From: Ardenticatenaceae bacterium
GTDB taxonomy: Bacteria > Chloroflexota > Anaerolineae > Promineifilales > Promineifilaceae
NCBI GenBank assembly: GCA_020634315.1
Contig: JACKBV010000004.1
Coordinates: 202,505 to 266,504 of the forward strand
Length of the DNA: 64,000 nt
Direction of reading: 5' to 3'
Positions 1-6,968 of this stretch are shown in pieces (position 1 is the stretch's first letter; every line of letters begins with the position of its first letter). A program made the translations under genes and the position numbers. Under the pieces are notes generated by a model, which worked only from the letters and a program-made list of their open reading frames with translations, ran no database searches and had not been told where the DNA came from.

Positions 1-596
1 CTCTTTGCATTCGCCAATTGGCCGCCTTTGCGCAATTGCAAATCAGCCTTAAACTGATTGGCAGTCGTCACAAAACGCGCCGCCGGACGGGCATGAAGGC
101 CCAGGCGATTACGCACAACAAGCGTCAGCTCCTGTGCGCCAACCAATGGAGAGAGGGTGGTTTTAACAGACTCGCCACCCGCAACATACTCCCCAAGCTG
201 ATCCTGCTTCATCCCCAAAGCGCCCATCGCCTCTTGCGCGACCTGCTCTAACGTTCCCCCAATCGAGGCTTGCACCACGGCAGACATGGTACCTTCAACC
301 AAAGGAGCAGCACAAAGCTGCACACGTTCTTGCTGCTCTGGCAGCAGCATTTCTAAAGCAGTTTCCGCACTGAGAAGGGCACTACCCAAATCCATTAAAA
401 TCAAGACACCATCATCACTATAGACTTCGTTGATGGCCTCGTACACTCTAATGGGGTTGGTGCCGATAGGATTTTCTGGGTCTTCAATACCGCCAGCGGC
501 AGCAATCGGCACACTTTGCGGTGTCATTTGCTGCGCCAGTTCTTGCACACCAATGGCAAGGTTGTTGCTATGTGAGACAATGACAATACCAACCAT
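1..596 (-). CDS. dhaM: PTS-dependent dihydroxyacetone kinase, phosphotransferase subunit DhaM (partial, 3' end outside window)
   Basis: DhaM passes phosphate from the PTS to the ADP held by DhaL, which then phosphorylates dihydroxyacetone on DhaK. The reading frame opens with ATG at 596 and runs off the left edge after about 198 codons. Residues 1-130 form an EIIA-Man-like domain with the phosphoryl His at residue 9 (V-S-H-S-N-N). Residues 155 onward begin an HPr domain with the phosphoryl His at residue 169 (G-L-H-A-R-P-A-A). The EIIA-HPr fusion is the longer DhaM type known from Enterobacteria. It is separated from dhaL by seven genes on the same strand, so it is probably distal in the same transcription block. 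Whether an EI-like third domain follows cannot be seen. The Shine-Dalgarno is weak (GAGAAG about 12 nt upstream). Confidence 0.93.
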   Translation of the reverse strand, partial: MVGIVIVSHSNNLAIGVQELAQQMTPQSVPIAAAGGIEDPENPIGTNPIRVYEAINEVYSDDGVLILMDLGSALLSAETALEMLLPEQQERVQLCAAPLVEGTMSAVVQASIGGTLEQVAQEAMGALGMKQDQLGEYVAGGESVKTTLSPLVGAQELTLVVRNRLGLHARPAARFVTTANQFKADLQLRKGGQLANAK

Positions 597-613
597 TATC
601 GATTCTCGCTTCT

Positions 614-1216
614 CTACCAGTTAGCAGGCATCCCATCGCCATACCAATGATGGGATAAGATTCCTGAATCGCAATCGGGGCAGTGGTGTACTTCATGAAC
701 GGCCGTTTCCACCCCAGGCGTCAATTTTTCTGGCGGACCCGGCACAAAACCGGTCGCCCCACAACGGCACGCATACCAGCCCATGTTTACGGCCGTAAAC
801 GGTTTCCGCACCGCAAATAAATCAATACACTCCACACCAAATCCCCAGCGGGCATTTGTCACCAAATAACGGCAGCCAATGGCACGCAGCTTCTCCAAAT
901 AAACAGCAACATGGAGGCAATGACGCATCAACAACACCGCCAAAGTAACATCTGAAGGGAAAGGATAAGAACGGGCATCCGCACAAATGACCTGTAAATT
1001 ATCGGGCAATGTCGCGACCGCTGGCAGCAAGGTATCATTCATTTCCAGGGCATAAACCCGTTTGGCTTGCTGCGCCAACCGCCGTGCCAGCCGCAAATCG
1101 CCAGCACCAATATCGAGAACAACGTGATACGGCCGTACCCAGGTCAAAACCTGCGCATACGTCACCTCATCATACGGCGACCACATTTGCTCCCAGGCCT
1201 GTGCCGACAAAACCAC
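614..1216 (-). CDS. Class I SAM-dependent methyltransferase with C-terminal Cys pairs
   Basis: The 200-residue protein has a Rossmann methyltransferase core. Motif I (V-L-D-I-G-A-G-D) is near residue 34, followed by an acidic residue at the end of strand 2 (Y-A-L-E-M) and a D-A-R after strand 3. The C-terminal 55 residues carry C-x-C and C-P-D-C pairs plus several His, suggesting a small zinc ribbon, perhaps for RNA or protein substrate recognition. The start codon is GTG and its G is the last base of the TAG stop of the upstream gene, so the two are translationally coupled. It lies between SdhD-like and dhaM genes, but no link to glycerol metabolism is visible. The substrate is unknown; rRNA dimethylase-like enzymes are the nearest fold relatives. 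Confidence 0.75.
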   Translation of the reverse strand: MVLSAQAWEQMWSPYDEVTYAQVLTWVRPYHVVLDIGAGDLRLARRLAQQAKRVYALEMNDTLLPAVATLPDNLQVICADARSYPFPSDVTLAVLLMRHCLHVAVYLEKLRAIGCRYLVTNARWGFGVECIDLFAVRKPFTAVNMGWYACRCGATGFVPGPPEKLTPGVETAVHEVHHCPDCDSGILSHHWYGDGMPANW

Positions 1217-1494
1217 TATGAATCTCCCTTACGACGACGCACCCACGTATTGAAGGAAAGACTAACCATGAAAATCACCCAGATCGCCACGGCGAATCCC
1301 AGGCCAAACATGATCGCACGTCCCAAACCTTCTGTCGGGTACAACTGCCAGGCCATAAACACCGCCAAAACAAGGCTCAACAAGCCAATCGTCGTAAACC
1401 CATTGCGACGGCTAATCCACGGTTCATTCAGCGGAATCTTCACTTCTACTTCTTCCTGCTTTTCCTTCTTTTGCCGTGCCTTTTTCTTAGCCAT
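1216..1494 (-). CDS. Small two-TM membrane protein, unknown function
   Basis: This 92-residue protein starts with a strongly basic and acidic tail (A-K-K-K-A-R-Q-K-K-E-K) of about 35 residues. Two hydrophobic helices follow, at about residues 36-53 and 60-82, and it ends R-R-R-K-G-D-S. A second ATG three bases upstream is also possible. It overlaps the next gene by one base and follows the SdhD-like gene by about 55 nt on the same strand. This placement could make it an accessory of the membrane complex encoded upstream, but nothing in its sequence proves that. No family was recognised. Confidence 0.6.
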   Translation of the reverse strand: MAKKKARQKKEKQEEVEVKIPLNEPWISRRNGFTTIGLLSLVLAVFMAWQLYPTEGLGRAIMFGLGFAVAIWVIFMVSLSFNTWVRRRKGDS

Positions 1495-1550
1495 CATCCC
1501 TTCCTAAAAAACAGATTTCGGGCTGCCCCAAGTTGTACTTCTTCACTATT

Positions 1551-1940
1551 TTACAGTTGCTGAATGGCAACCGCTAACCAAACACCATAAACCAAAGTCA
1601 CAATTCCTATCACGCCCAAAACCCAATTCACCACACGAGCATGACGTTTATTTAGACCCAGGTCAAAAATAACCGCACGCAGCCCTAACATGGCATGCGA
1701 TATAACCACAATCAAAAACACAACCTCGATAGTAAAAATCGCCGGGTTCGAAACATATGCCAAAACCTCGGCAAAATCACGCAAGCCCCCCTCCACCACA
1801 AAATGGTGCGCCACCATATGCAGCAGCAGCAGCAGCACCAACAACAAACCAGACACAGCCTGTATCAGCCAAAAAGCGCCAGCCCGCCCGACTTGTACAC
1901 TCTTCTGTTTCGTCCCTTGTTTAGATAAACCAGCCTGCAT
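1551..1940 (-). CDS. Succinate dehydrogenase/fumarate reductase-type cytochrome b membrane subunit (SdhD-like)
   Basis: This 129-residue protein has three membrane helices (about residues 24-46, 66-90 and 105-126). It carries L-L-H-M-V-A-H-H in helix 1 and S-H-A-M-L-G-L-R at the end of helix 2; the latter is typical of SdhD anchors, where a His ligates heme b. It follows SdhB- and SdhC-like genes on the same strand, 144 nt below SdhC. That gap holds a hairpin and a type-B leader repeat directly before its Shine-Dalgarno. No SdhA-like flavoprotein is nearby; the flavoprotein upstream is GlpA-like. It therefore probably anchors a G3P:quinone complex, although a role with a distant SdhA cannot be excluded. 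Confidence 0.8.
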   Translation of the reverse strand: MQAGLSKQGTKQKSVQVGRAGAFWLIQAVSGLLLVLLLLLHMVAHHFVVEGGLRDFAEVLAYVSNPAIFTIEVVFLIVVISHAMLGLRAVIFDLGLNKRHARVVNWVLGVIGIVTLVYGVWLAVAIQQL

Positions 1941-1944
1941 ATCA

Positions 1945-2000
1945 TACTCCTCGTAAATCGGATTGTTAATCCGATAGTCGGATTAGCAATCCGACCTACG
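1945..2000 (-). promoter_or_regulatory. Type-B leader repeat: near-perfect 17-nt inverted repeat abutting SD
   Basis: Two 17-nt arms (1958-1974 and 1978-1994) separated by TAG form a stem with one wobble position, built on TCGGATT...AATCCGA. The hairpin is followed on the transcribed minus strand by GATTTAC, then GAGGAG and the ATG of the SdhD-like gene. The same element recurs at about 30875-30921, 31075-31120 and 37441-37490, again next to a purine-rich SD. Its role is inferred to be post-transcriptional or as a mobile repeat; the structure and recurrence are directly visible. Confidence 0.7.
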
Positions 2001-2047
2001 ATTTTTATTCATGGGGGTCAACGACAATTGGTGAAGTCTCCTCAGAA

Positions 2048-2078
2048 AGCGCAGCGCGATTTAGCAAATCACGCTGCG
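2048..2078 (-). terminator. Hairpin in the SdhC-SdhD gap
   Basis: Arms CGCAGCGCGATTT and AAATCACGCTGCG around a 3-nt loop form a strong stem just after the SdhC-like stop. On the minus strand it is followed by CTTTCT and then GAGGAGAC, so it could be a partial terminator or processing hairpin rather than a full stop, since the block continues. Confidence 0.5.
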
Positions 2079-2084
2079 GAGTCA

Positions 2085-2489
2085 TCAAATCGTAAACACC
2101 TTCCAGGCGCTAACAAGCAGGAGCAATGTACCAATCACCATCAAAACCCAAAACAGACGACGATGCTGCCGCGCCCCAACACCCATTCCTACCAACGCTA
2201 CCCGAATGCCATTTAGCCCATGAAACAAAATGCCGAAAATCAGTATGATGTCCAGCAGCAAAAACAATGGACTGCGTGCCAATGCCAGGAACTCATTCCA
2301 ACCCGACTCTCCCTGCAACAATTTACTTAAAATAGCCAGGTGTAAGAAAAGGTAAACAGTTAACGCCAGCCCAGTCAGGCGGTTCAGCGCAAAAGCCCAA
2401 CTGCCAAGATTGCGCTTGCGCACATCAAACCAGGCACGCAGGGGGTTCTTTGGTCTCACTGCATCATGTGTTGTTCGTATTTCTTGCAC
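2085..2489 (-). CDS. Succinate dehydrogenase/fumarate reductase-type cytochrome b membrane subunit (SdhC-like)
   Basis: This 134-residue protein has an N-terminal cytosolic segment with the SdhC-like pattern L-N-R-L-T-G-L-A before helix 1. Three membrane helices follow (about residues 36-56, 73-97 and 108-131). Helix 1 holds L-F-L-H and helix 2 ends F-H-G-L-N-G-I-R, a signature of SdhC/FrdC anchors in which His ligates heme b and the following loop helps form the quinone site. It starts 15 nt after the Fe-S subunit gene, consistent with co-translation. As with its neighbours, the partner flavoprotein by position is the GlpA-like dehydrogenase. Confidence 0.85.
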   Translation of the reverse strand: MQEIRTTHDAVRPKNPLRAWFDVRKRNLGSWAFALNRLTGLALTVYLFLHLAILSKLLQGESGWNEFLALARSPLFLLLDIILIFGILFHGLNGIRVALVGMGVGARQHRRLFWVLMVIGTLLLLVSAWKVFTI

Positions 2490-2504
2490 TGTATTACCTC
2501 CTGC

Positions 2505-3227
2505 CTATTTGCCCAAGCCAAAGACGCGGCGGAATTTACGCCGGGTCAATGCGCCACGCAGCGACATAATCGCTTCGCCTGGATTCACGTCAGATGGGCA
2601 AACTTCTGTGCATTCGTAAGCCACATGACAACGCCAGCAGCCATGTTCATTATCCACCCAATTGAGGGCAAATTCTGGATCGCTGTCGCGTGGTTCAGCA
2701 ACAACACGCGCTGCCGCTGCCATAGCTGCCGGCCCTAAATATTCAGAGTCAGTGCCAGCGACCGGACAAGCGGAAACACACAAACCGCACTCCAAGCAAT
2801 TCTCATAACGGGTGTATTGAGCGATCCCATCCGGCAAGTCGGTTTTAGGCCAAAACTCGCTGGCGCGGATATAGGGCATTTCTGGTGTATTGTATCTGTC
2901 GTAGAAAGGAGCCATATCCACAACCAGATCACTGATCAATGGCGCATTTTGTAATGGCTCGACTACAACAGTTGGCGTTCCCAATTCCAGAACTTTGACG
3001 ACACAAGCTAACTGCTCCTGTCCATTAATCCGCATCCCACATGTGCCACAAGAAGCATGGTGGCAAGAATGACGCAAAATTAACGAGGTGTCCTGATCGC
3101 GTCGCACATCTTGCAGCGCTACCAGCACCGTCGTGTTTTCATCAACGGTAACGTTGTATGTATCATAATGTGGGGTTTGTCCCTGCTTGTAGCGGAAAAC
3201 TTTTAATTCTACTTTTCGCTCAGCCAT
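2505..3227 (-). CDS. Succinate dehydrogenase/fumarate reductase-type iron-sulfur subunit (SdhB-like)
   Basis: This 240-residue protein has the SdhB/FrdB layout. An N-terminal plant-type [2Fe-2S] domain carries C-H-H-A-S-C-G-T-C-G and a fourth Cys near residue 75. A C-terminal bacterial-ferredoxin domain carries C-L-E-C-G-L-C-V-S-A-C-P and C-W-R-C-H-V-A-Y-E-C-T-E-V-C-P, enough Cys for two more clusters. It would carry electrons from a flavin subunit to quinone through the two anchors that follow. A GAGGAG Shine-Dalgarno precedes ATG 3227. The gene is 42 nt below the GlpA-like gene, with no SdhA anywhere in the window. The family is certain; the unusual partner is an inference from gene order. 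Confidence 0.92.
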   Translation of the reverse strand: MAERKVELKVFRYKQGQTPHYDTYNVTVDENTTVLVALQDVRRDQDTSLILRHSCHHASCGTCGMRINGQEQLACVVKVLELGTPTVVVEPLQNAPLISDLVVDMAPFYDRYNTPEMPYIRASEFWPKTDLPDGIAQYTRYENCLECGLCVSACPVAGTDSEYLGPAAMAAAARVVAEPRDSDPEFALNWVDNEHGCWRCHVAYECTEVCPSDVNPGEAIMSLRGALTRRKFRRVFGLGK

Positions 3228-3269
3228 CGGAACTCCTCAAGAAAAGAACGACAGGCATTCTTTTCACTG

Positions 3270-4436
3270 TCAGGCATAGTAAGCCGTGTATGGTAACAGC
3301 ACAACATCGCGGGTACGACAAGGTTCATCGACACCTAGTTTCTGACAAACCACATTGGCTGCCGCTTCAGCCATTCCGCGTAATGTTGTGGCTTTACCAC
3401 CGGTAATTGTCACAAATCCTTCGACGCCTTCGTCTATGTGATCGAAGCATTTGAAGGTACGGCTCAATTCACGGCCGGTATCTGCATCAGCTTTGCGTGG
3501 GCCTATTAACGGCCGTGCCGCAGACCAGGCTGCACGCATGGGGGCATCTTTAATGGCGGGTAACATCAACGCCCCGTGATCATACATGGCTTGAATATGA
3601 TCGGACGGTAATCCTAATTTATCAGGATCATCTACCACCCAAGAGCTGGTACCAATAACAGAAAGGCCACGTTGAGGCACAACAATGTCGCCATCACTGG
3701 ATGTGTTCAGGCGATTGATGACCATGTTGCACCACCGACCTCGCACAGCAACCATGACGCCGGGAGACGGCCGTATCGGCACTTCCACCCCAACCATATC
3801 TGCTATTTTGCCGCACCAGGGGCCAGCCGCATTCACCACCAAATCCGCACCAATTTCATACGATTTTTCAGAAGTATGGTCAACAACTTTGACGCCGGTA
3901 ACGGTATTTCCCTGGCGCAAAATTTCACGCACTTCAGTATATGGCTTGACCGAAGCACCATTTTTCTTTGCCGTTGCAAAAAAGCGCAAAGGCATCCGCA
4001 TGGCATCCATCGTCGCATCAGGGATGCGCACAGCCATGATTGTTTTCTCGCTAAGGTTTGGCTCCAGGCGTAAAGCCTCTTCTTTGGTTAAACGCTGTGC
4101 CGGAATGCCGCAATCGCCACACCCTTCAATAAAGGAATGACTATAGGCCACATCCTCGTCGGTAACAGCCACAAATAAACCATCATTTTCTTCAAAAGTA
4201 CCAGGCGCAATACGGCGCAAAATTGTATTTTCTTCAATACACTCAATCGCCGATTCTTTGTCTTTTACCGCATAACGAGCACCGCTATGCAGCAAACCAT
4301 GATGACGGCCCGTCGTCCCAGAGGTCACTTCTCCGCGTTCAACCAATGTGACCTTCAAGCCGCGCAGAGTCAGGTCATGCGCCAACGCGCCACCAGTTCC
4401 TCCACCGCCTATAATTACTACGTGAAAATGAGACAT
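3270..4436 (-). CDS. glpA: Anaerobic-type glycerol-3-phosphate dehydrogenase flavoprotein (GlpA-like, short form)
   Basis: The enzyme oxidises sn-glycerol 3-phosphate to dihydroxyacetone phosphate. The chosen start (ATG 4436) follows AAGGGAG and leads straight into the FAD-binding motif V-V-I-I-G-G-G-G-T-G-G. The longer frame upstream has no dinucleotide-fold sequence. L-L-H-S-G-A-R-Y-A is the GlpA/GlpD signature, and F-V-T-I-T-G-G-K-A-T-T near the C-terminus matches the conserved end of the FAD domain. At 388 residues it lacks the C-terminal ~150 residues of E. coli GlpA, which carry the Cys-rich BFD-like [2Fe-2S] domain. Neither GlpB nor GlpC follows; instead SdhB/C/D-like genes do. It is 125 nt below glpK. 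Confidence 0.9.
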   Translation of the reverse strand: MSHFHVVIIGGGGTGGALAHDLTLRGLKVTLVERGEVTSGTTGRHHGLLHSGARYAVKDKESAIECIEENTILRRIAPGTFEENDGLFVAVTDEDVAYSHSFIEGCGDCGIPAQRLTKEEALRLEPNLSEKTIMAVRIPDATMDAMRMPLRFFATAKKNGASVKPYTEVREILRQGNTVTGVKVVDHTSEKSYEIGADLVVNAAGPWCGKIADMVGVEVPIRPSPGVMVAVRGRWCNMVINRLNTSSDGDIVVPQRGLSVIGTSSWVVDDPDKLGLPSDHIQAMYDHGALMLPAIKDAPMRAAWSAARPLIGPRKADADTGRELSRTFKCFDHIDEGVEGFVTITGGKATTLRGMAEAAANVVCQKLGVDEPCRTRDVVLLPYTAYYA

Positions 4437-4561
4437 TGCACGCTCCCTTTCACCACGCGGTTCCTTAGAGGATGGTCCAACTCTGTCTGTTGAACCATCC
4501 TCTATCTCATTCACAGATGGATGCAATCTGTGCGATAACATCCATCCTAATCAACTAACAA

Positions 4562-6052
4562 TTACTCAACCCAATCAAAGGTACGGGTAACGGCTTTCTT
4601 CCACTGGGTATACAGTTCCGTGCTTGCATTGCTGCCAGCGGTCGGATCCCAGGTCTTGTCTATGCCCCAGTTTTCGCGCATTTCGTCGGTGTTCTTCCAG
4701 AAGCCAACAGCCAGACCAGCCGCGTAAGCAGCACCCAAAGCCGTTGTCTCTGCCACTTTCGGCCGTACCACAGGCACATCCAACACGTCTGCCTGGAATT
4801 GCATGAGCAGGTCATTGTAAACCATACCGCCATCAACCTTGAGAGCAGTCAGGTCTACGCCAGAGTCCTTGTTCATCGCATCCAGCACTTCGCGTGTCTG
4901 GTAAGCGGTCGCTTCCAAAGCAGCGCGTGCAATGTGTCCCTTCTTCACGTAACGGGTGAGGCCAGCGATAACGCCGCGAGCATCCGAACGCCAATAGGGA
5001 GCAAACAAACCGGAGAACGCAGGTACAAAGTAAACGCCGCCATTATCTTCAACAGATTTGGCATAGTCTTCGATGTGTGGTGAGAAATCAAAGAAGTCCA
5101 GGTTGTCGCGCAGCCATTGCACCAAGGCACCGGTAATGGCGATGGAACCTTCCAGAGCATACACAGCTGGTTCATCCCCGAACTTGTAGCACAGGGTTGT
5201 CAACAAACCGCTCTTGGAGGGCACAATCTTCGTGCCGGTGTTCAAAATCATGAAGCAGCCAGTGCCATATGTATTCTTAGCTTCGCCGGGGCTGAAGCAA
5301 GCTTGACCTACGGTCGCTGCCTGTTGATCGCCCAAGTCACCAGCAACAGGAATCACACCACCAAACGGGCCATCCGCCTTGGTATGTCCATAAACCATCG
5401 AAGAAGCTTTAATGGTCGGCAACATGGACTTGGGAATACCCATAATGTTCAGAATTTCATCGTCCCAATCCAAGGTATTCAGGTTCATGAGCATGGTACG
5501 GCTGGCATTGGTCACATCCGTCACATGTTCGCCGGTCAGGTTCCAGATAACCCAGGTGTCGATGTTACCGAAAACGGCGTCGCCTTTCTCGGCTGCTTCG
5601 CGCAAACCTTCGACATTCTCCAACATCCACTTCACTTTGGGGCCAGAGAAGTAGGTCGCCAATGGCAGACCAACCTTATCACGGAAACGATTTTGACCAA
5701 CACCACCCTCCAGGTCTTTACAGATCTTGTCGGTGCGGGTGTCCTGCCAGACAATCGCATTGTAATAGGGCTTGCCGGTGTTTTTGTCCCAAACCACCGT
5801 CGTTTCACGTTGATTGGTAACGCCAACAGCTACGATATCAGCAGATGTAAGGCCAGCTTGCTTGAGAGCACCTTTCACAACATCTTGTGTACGCGCCCAA
5901 ATTTCCATTGGATCATGTTCGACCCAACCGGGCTTGGGATAAATTTGCTCGTGCTCTAACTGATGTACGCCAACCGGTTCGCCAGAGTGGTTAAAAATCA
6001 TACAACGGGTACTGGTTGTACCTTGATCGATTGCAGCTACATATTTAGCCAT
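4562..6052 (-). CDS. glpK: Glycerol kinase
   Basis: GlpK phosphorylates glycerol with ATP to give sn-glycerol 3-phosphate in the cytosol. From ATG 6052 the product is 496 residues, the usual family length. It begins with the FGGY-kinase phosphate-1 motif I-D-Q-G-T-T-S-T-R. N-Q-R-E-T-T, W-Q-D-T-R and the late G-L-A-V-G-F-W segment are all typical of GlpK. A frame 19 codons longer exists, but ATAAGGAGAATTGAGG sits correctly for 6052. Together with GlpF upstream and the GlpA-like dehydrogenase downstream it gives a complete glycerol to DHAP route. The 205-nt gap before it carries a possible pseudoknot. Confidence 0.97.
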   Translation of the reverse strand: MAKYVAAIDQGTTSTRCMIFNHSGEPVGVHQLEHEQIYPKPGWVEHDPMEIWARTQDVVKGALKQAGLTSADIVAVGVTNQRETTVVWDKNTGKPYYNAIVWQDTRTDKICKDLEGGVGQNRFRDKVGLPLATYFSGPKVKWMLENVEGLREAAEKGDAVFGNIDTWVIWNLTGEHVTDVTNASRTMLMNLNTLDWDDEILNIMGIPKSMLPTIKASSMVYGHTKADGPFGGVIPVAGDLGDQQAATVGQACFSPGEAKNTYGTGCFMILNTGTKIVPSKSGLLTTLCYKFGDEPAVYALEGSIAITGALVQWLRDNLDFFDFSPHIEDYAKSVEDNGGVYFVPAFSGLFAPYWRSDARGVIAGLTRYVKKGHIARAALEATAYQTREVLDAMNKDSGVDLTALKVDGGMVYNDLLMQFQADVLDVPVVRPKVAETTALGAAYAAGLAVGFWKNTDEMRENWGIDKTWDPTAGSNASTELYTQWKKAVTRTFDWVE

Positions 6053-6134
6053 TTCCTCAATTCTCCTTATCTGAAATAGTGGGATTTGTTTATCCCGCCC
6101 AGAAAACAAACAACAGCAATATTTTGAAAAGCAG

Positions 6135-6230
6135 GTTACTACCTGGGCAAGCTAATACACCAGGAAACTGGCTCTGTAGGGTACATGAACAATCTGCCCA
6201 GGTATATACCCGGCGGCTACCCTACAATTT
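6135..6230 (-). promoter_or_regulatory. Interleaved inverted repeats (possible RNA pseudoknot) between dhaL and glpK
   Basis: ACCTGGGCA at 6141-6149 pairs with TGCCCAGGT at 6195-6203. TGTAGGGTA at 6175-6183 pairs with TACCCTACA at 6218-6226. Both stems are 9 bp and perfect, and because they interleave they can form an H-type pseudoknot in the minus-strand transcript ahead of glpK. The TGTAGGGTA/TACCCTACA arms recur in the dhaK-dhaL gap. A regulatory role is inferred only. Confidence 0.45.
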
Positions 6231-6257
6231 CCATTAACACGGTGCTAACCGCGGAGT

Positions 6258-6890
6258 CTAACCTTCTACCAATGTGTCCAGTAATGTTTTTAAGATGAGG
6301 TAGGAAGACGTAGCCCCTGGGTCTTGATGCCCAATACTCCGTTCACCCAGATAACTGGCCCGCCCTTTTTTCGCCTGCATGGGAATGGTGTCTTTCATCG
6401 CTTGTTCGGCGGTGTTTACGGCCGCTTGTAAGACTTCAATCGTATTGTCATTGGTGGCAAACGCTGCGTTGAGGGTTTCTAATGTGGGCGCCCATGTATC
6501 ATACATAGTTTTGTCACCAAGTTGTGCACGCCCTCGCTGCACGATTCCATCGACACCGGATTGCAACAGCTTGACAAGATCTTCGTTGTTAAGTTCTTCT
6601 TTAGCAGCCATTGCCATGCCGCTGCGCATGAAAAATGTCCCATAAAGCGGACCACTAGCCCCACCAACACTGGAAATCAACGTCATGCCCACTGTTTTTA
6701 GGATATTGCCAATGTCTTTGTCAGCAATGCTGGGCAGCTTTTCTTTTACTTTTTTGAAGCCGCGATCCATGTTGATGCCGTGATCGGCATCACCAATGGC
6801 AGAATCCAACTGAGTTAAGTATTCTTTGTTTTCAGTCAGCACAACGGTCAGATTTTCCAGCCATGCGACAATTTGATCTTTTGTTACCAT
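6258..6890 (-). CDS. dhaL: Dihydroxyacetone kinase ADP-binding subunit DhaL
   Basis: DhaL holds ADP/ATP and transfers phosphate to dihydroxyacetone bound on DhaK, being rephosphorylated by DhaM. At 210 residues it has the family length. G-D-A-D-H-G at residues 33-38 supplies two Asp of the Mg-nucleotide site, the third being the Asp in the following D-R-G-F or the S-A-I-G-D stretch. G-G-A-S-G-P-L-Y-G is the conserved nucleotide loop, and G-R-A-S-Y-L-G-E-R near the C-terminus is the usual DhaL ending. AAGGAG lies about 14 nt upstream of ATG 6890. It is directly below dhaK. Confidence 0.95.
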   Translation of the reverse strand: MVTKDQIVAWLENLTVVLTENKEYLTQLDSAIGDADHGINMDRGFKKVKEKLPSIADKDIGNILKTVGMTLISSVGGASGPLYGTFFMRSGMAMAAKEELNNEDLVKLLQSGVDGIVQRGRAQLGDKTMYDTWAPTLETLNAAFATNDNTIEVLQAAVNTAEQAMKDTIPMQAKKGRASYLGERSIGHQDPGATSSYLILKTLLDTLVEG

Positions 6891-6925
6891 GATGAATGAC
6901 TCACTCCTTTACATTGTTAGCGAAC

Positions 6926-6955
6926 TGTAGGGTAAACATGTCTGTTTACCCTACA
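6926..6955 (-). repeat. 12-bp perfect hairpin in the dhaK-dhaL gap
   Basis: TGTAGGGTAAAC and GTTTACCCTACA pair perfectly around a 6-nt loop. Its outer half matches the arms found 700 bp away between dhaL and glpK. It is not followed by a U-tract, so it could set transcript stability or processing between the two kinase subunits. Confidence 0.55.
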
Positions 6956-6968
6956 TCGTATGATAGGG

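Noticed and set aside
5117..5959. 280-codon open frame opposite glpK
   Set aside because: It lies wholly antisense to a clear GlpK, has no SD and no family-like sequence; such frames are common opposite long genes of this composition.
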